The position numbers were made by a program, and so were the translations under genes. This document shows positions 6,656 through 9,002 of a stretch of DNA of 9,002 nucleotides, piece after piece. The notes under the pieces were generated by a model. The model was not told the DNA's origin. It did not search any database and saw nothing but the letters and a program-made list of their open reading frames with translations. This stretch comes from DATAYA01 sp036272815 (GTDB lineage: Bacteria; Pseudomonadota; Alphaproteobacteria; Acetobacterales; Acetobacteraceae): positions 1-9,002 of the forward strand of contig DATAYA010000048.1 in assembly GCA_036272815.1 (NCBI GenBank), written 5' to 3'. How positions within the stretch are numbered: the first letter of the stretch is position 1; each line of letters begins with the position of its first letter.

Positions 6656-7918
6656 ATGCCCTGGAACAATGGTGGCCCCGGTCAGGGGGATGGGCCGAAC
6701 CCGTGGGGATCGCCCGGCGGCGGCCCACGGCCTGGACCGGGCTCCGGCCCGCGGCCGGTGCCGCCACGCGGCGGCCGGCCGCTGCCCGGTTCGGCCGAGA
6801 TCGAGCGCATCATCGCGCAACTCCAGGACCGCGCGCGGCGGCTGCTGCCGGGCGGCGGCGCGGGCGGACGCGGGGTGGCGCTGCTCGCGGTCGTGGTGGT
6901 GGCGCTGTGGCTCGCCAGTGGCTTCTACCGCGTGCAGCCGGACGAACAGGGCGTGGTGCTCCGCTTCGGCGCCTTCGTCCGCACCACCGCGCCGGGGCTG
7001 AACTACCACCTGCCCTGGCCGGTCGAGAGCGTGCTGCTGCCGGCGGTGACCAGGATCAACCGGGTCGATGTCGGCTTCCGTCCCGCCGCTTCCGGCAGTC
7101 CCGAGGCGACGCCGGAGTCGCTCGCCGCACGCGACATCGCGCCGGAGAGCGAGATGCTGACCGGCGACGAGAACATCATCGACATCAATTTCAGCGTGTT
7201 CTGGCGCATCCGCAATGCGTCCGAATACCTGTTCGACACCCGCCACCCGGCGGCGACGGTGAAGGCGGCGGCCGAGAGCGTGATGCGCGAGGTGATCGGC
7301 CGCACGCCGATCCAGCCGGCGCTGACCGAGGCGCGCGCGCAGATCGAGACCGAGGTGACCAAGGAGACACAAGCGATCCTCGACCGCTACCGCACCGGCG
7401 TCGAGATCACGCAAGTGCAGCTATTGCGCGTCGATCCTCCGGCGGCCGTGATCGAGAGCTTCCGCGACGTGCAGCGCGCCAACACCGACGCCGACCGGCT
7501 GCGCAATGAGGCGCAGACCTATCACAACAACATCGTCCCGCGGGCCCGCGGCGATGCGGCCAGGATCATCGCCAATGCCGATGCCGCCCGGCAGGCGGCG
7601 ATCGCGCGCGCGACCGGCGAGGGCCGGCGCTTCGACCAGGTGCTCGACGCCTACCGCGCGGCGAAGGACGTGACACTGCAGCGGCTCTACATCGAGACCA
7701 TGCAGGACATCCTGGAGCACGCGCCGACGACGGTGCTCGACAGCCGCGCCGCGGGAGCGCTGCCGCTGCTGCCGATCGGGCCTGGATCGACCACCGGCCT
7801 GCCGTCCCCCGGGCAATCCTCGCCAATTCCTTCCTCGCCCGCGCCTTCGTCCCCCGGTTCCCCGCCGCCGAACCCGTCGCCGCCGGGATCGCCGACCGCG
7901 CAGGCGGCGACGCCATGA
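6656..7918 (+). CDS. hflK: HflK, SPFH-domain regulator of the FtsH protease
   Basis: HflK and HflC form a large membrane complex that surrounds FtsH and limits its access to membrane protein substrates. This 420-residue protein has a Gly/Pro-rich cytosolic leader (MPWNNGGPG...), one membrane helix (about 73-90), then a periplasmic SPFH/band-7 domain (about 90-280) containing EQGVVLRFG, APGLNYHLPWP and LTGDENIIDINFSVFWRI. A long alpha-helical stalk (about 225-345) carries VQRANTDADR and AQTYHNNIVPRARG, and RLYIETMQDIL (343-353) is a conserved family signature. The C-terminus (about 384-413) is a Ser/Pro-rich low-complexity tail. The start at 6656 is chosen because relatives begin MPWxN/MAWN and an AGGAG lies 11 bases upstream (6640-6644). 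An in-frame ATG at 6596 would add 20 basic residues, but its AGGAGG (6588-6593) is only two bases away, too close for normal use. hflC overlaps the stop by four bases. Confidence 0.95.
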   Translation: MPWNNGGPGQGDGPNPWGSPGGGPRPGPGSGPRPVPPRGGRPLPGSAEIERIIAQLQDRARRLLPGGGAGGRGVALLAVVVVALWLASGFYRVQPDEQGVVLRFGAFVRTTAPGLNYHLPWPVESVLLPAVTRINRVDVGFRPAASGSPEATPESLAARDIAPESEMLTGDENIIDINFSVFWRIRNASEYLFDTRHPAATVKAAAESVMREVIGRTPIQPALTEARAQIETEVTKETQAILDRYRTGVEITQVQLLRVDPPAAVIESFRDVQRANTDADRLRNEAQTYHNNIVPRARGDAARIIANADAARQAAIARATGEGRRFDQVLDAYRAAKDVTLQRLYIETMQDILEHAPTTVLDSRAAGALPLLPIGPGSTTGLPSPGQSSPIPSSPAPSSPGSPPPNPSPPGSPTAQAATP

Positions 7919-8790
7919 ACCGCGTCGGCATTGCCCTCTCGGCCCTCGTCGTCGTGCTGCTGCTGCTGGCCGGCTCGACGCTGTTCGAGGTCCAACAGAC
8001 CCAGCAGGTGCTGCTGACCCAGTTCGGCCAGCCGATCCGCGTCATCACCAAGCCCGGCCTGCACGTGAAGCTGCCGCTGGTGCAGACGGTGATCGGCTTC
8101 GACAACCGCCTGCTGGACTACAACATGCCAAGCGAGGAGGTGATCCTGGGCGACCAGCGGCGACTGATTGTCGACGCCTTCGCCCGGTTCCGGATCACCA
8201 ACCCGCTGCAATACTTCCAGGCGGTCGGCGCGCAGGAGACAGGCATCCGCGCTCGCCTCGACAGCGTGGTGAGTTCGAGCCTGCGCCGGGTGCTCGGCAA
8301 CGAGCGGCTGCCCGACGTGCTCTCGGCGCAGCGCGACCGGATCATGGGGCAGATCAGGACCGAGGTGAACAGCGAGATGCGCGGCTTCGGCGTCTCGGTC
8401 GAGGACGTCCGCATCCGCCGCGCCGACCTGCCGGCGGAGAACACCGAGGCGGTGCTGGCGCGGATGCAGTCCGAGCGGCAGCGGATCGCGGCCCGGGCGC
8501 GGGCGGGCGGCACGGCGGCGGCGACGGAAATCCGGGCGGACGCCGACCGCGAGCGGACGGTGCTGCTGGCCGACGCGCAGGCGAAGGCGGACACGCTGCG
8601 GGGCGCAGGCGAGGCGCGGGCGATCGCGGTCTATGCCGCGGCGTTCGGACAGGATCCGCACTTCTTCGGCATCTGGCGGACGCTGGACGCCTACCGGCGG
8701 GCGTTTGCCGCGGGGCACGCGCATTTGGTGCTCTCGCCGGGGGATGCGTTCCTGAAGATGCTGCGGGCGGCGCCTGCGCCGGGACCCTGA
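7915..8790 (+). CDS. hflC: HflC, SPFH-domain partner of HflK
   Basis: HflC is the second subunit of the membrane complex that modulates FtsH. The 291-residue protein starts with a single N-terminal membrane anchor (5-23) and continues with a periplasmic SPFH domain: EVQQTQQVLLTQFGQPIRV (25-43), PGLHVKLPLVQTV (47-59) and DQRRLIVDAFARFRITNP (80-97). The helical part carries RGFGVSVEDVRIRRADLP (156-173), the coiled IRADADRERTVLLADAQ (206-222), GEARAIAVYAAAFGQDPHFF and WRTLDAYRRAF, all typical of the family. LVLSP (271-275) marks the usual C-terminal strand. Length is normal. The ATG sits in the ATGA overlap with the hflK stop, with AGGCGG seven bases upstream (7902-7907), so hflK and hflC form one translationally coupled operon. 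No degP-like protease gene follows, as it does in some relatives; a convergent dps gene lies there. Confidence 0.96.
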   Translation: MNRVGIALSALVVVLLLLAGSTLFEVQQTQQVLLTQFGQPIRVITKPGLHVKLPLVQTVIGFDNRLLDYNMPSEEVILGDQRRLIVDAFARFRITNPLQYFQAVGAQETGIRARLDSVVSSSLRRVLGNERLPDVLSAQRDRIMGQIRTEVNSEMRGFGVSVEDVRIRRADLPAENTEAVLARMQSERQRIAARARAGGTAAATEIRADADRERTVLLADAQAKADTLRGAGEARAIAVYAAAFGQDPHFFGIWRTLDAYRRAFAAGHAHLVLSPGDAFLKMLRAAPAPGP

Positions 8791-8828
8791 AGGCCAGGGG
8801 TCGGAAGGCCAGGGCCCGGCCCCTGGCC
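8789..8828. terminator. GC-rich hairpin with repeated arm between hflC and dps
   Basis: GGCCAGGGG (8792-8800) pairs perfectly with CCCCTGGCC (8820-8828). A second copy of the left arm (GAAGGCCAGGG at 8789-8799 and 8804-8814) can instead pair with CCCTGGCC (8821-8828) around a 6-base loop, giving two competing stems. No T-run follows on either strand. The position between convergent genes suggests a bidirectional transcription end, probably not a classic intrinsic terminator. Confidence 0.55.
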
Positions 8829-8832
8829 CCCG

Positions 8833-8852
8833 CCGAGGGCGGTCGCCCTTGG
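8833..8852. terminator. Second short hairpin between hflC and dps
   Basis: CCGAGGGC (8833-8840) pairs with GCCCTTGG (8845-8852) around a GGTC loop, an 8-bp stem with one G-T wobble. It lies seven bases before the dps stop codon, immediately after the larger hairpin. Read leftward as dps RNA it is the first structure after the stop codon. Confidence 0.5.
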
Positions 8853-8859
8853 AACCCGT

Positions 8860-9002
8860 TCAGACTGTCCGGTGGTGCGGGTTGGGCGGTTCCTGGAGAT
8901 GCGCCTCAAGGAACCAGAGCTGCTTGTCCAGCCCGCGCGAGACCTCGGTGAAAATGTCGGCGGTATCGGCATCGCCCGCCTCGTCGGTGGTCTCGATGGC
9001 GG
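8860..9002 (-). CDS. dps: Dps family ferritin-like DNA-protection protein, C-terminal part
   Basis: The last 46 codons of a minus-strand gene are present; the 5' part lies beyond the window end. The translation ends with DTADIF, then TEVSRGLDKQLWFLEAHLQ, then a short polar tail EPPNPHHRTV. The D-x-F-TE-SR-xDK-LWFLEAHLQ pattern is the conserved final helix of Dps proteins. These form 12-subunit shells that oxidise and store iron with hydrogen peroxide and bind DNA in stationary phase. The ferroxidase residues and any N-terminal DNA-binding tail would be in the missing part. A full gene would be expected at about 155-170 codons. It converges on hflC across about 70 bases containing two hairpins. 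Confidence 0.88.
   Translation of the reverse strand, partial: AIETTDEAGDADTADIFTEVSRGLDKQLWFLEAHLQEPPNPHHRTV

Noticed and set aside
7810..7895. Ser/Pro codon-rich imperfect repeat at the hflK 3' end
   Set aside because: A low-complexity C-terminal tail is common in HflK of GC-rich bacteria; I do not take it as a mobile or regulatory repeat.
8691..8972. Minus-strand 93-codon frame overlapping the end of hflC and dps
   Set aside because: It is out of frame with the Dps C-terminal helix, crosses the intergenic hairpins and is antisense to hflC.

Overview
The window is a high-G+C, densely packed bacterial chromosome segment. The gene complement and the apbC / hflK-hflC layout fit an alphaproteobacterium. 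The Pro-rich low-complexity protein tails and the GGCCAGGGG/CCCCTGGCC-type hairpin after hflC are reminiscent of Rhodospirillales, perhaps Acetobacteraceae. That placement is by impression, not by a search.

Left part (1-5335, all minus strand, reading right to left): a four-gene catabolic and uptake cluster. It runs from a Gfo/Idh/MocA-type oxidoreductase (4271-5335), through a 4-bp overlapping fumarylacetoacetate-hydrolase-family enzyme (3342-4274), to a TRAP periplasmic binding protein (2234-3253) and a fused DctQ-DctM TRAP permease (342-2225). The simplest reading is that the TRAP system imports a carboxylate, probably a sugar-acid-like or keto-acid compound, which the two cytosolic enzymes then process. 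The substrate cannot be read from the sequence. Beyond the permease stop, the last ~270 bases hold a frameshifted remnant of a membrane-bound dehydrogenase cytochrome c subunit that runs off the window edge.

Right part (5427-9002): conserved housekeeping genes. The Fe-S carrier ATPase apbC/mrp (minus) is divergent from hflK-hflC (plus), which encode the two SPFH membrane proteins that control the FtsH protease. hflC converges on the 3' end of a dps gene (minus, cut by the window end). The ~70-base gap between them holds two GC-rich hairpins that probably end transcription from both sides.

I found no RNA genes, CRISPR arrays, insertion sequences or origins. The window looks mostly ordinary. 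The points most worth a second look are the decayed cytochrome fragment and the TRAP/FAH/oxidoreductase operon of unknown substrate.
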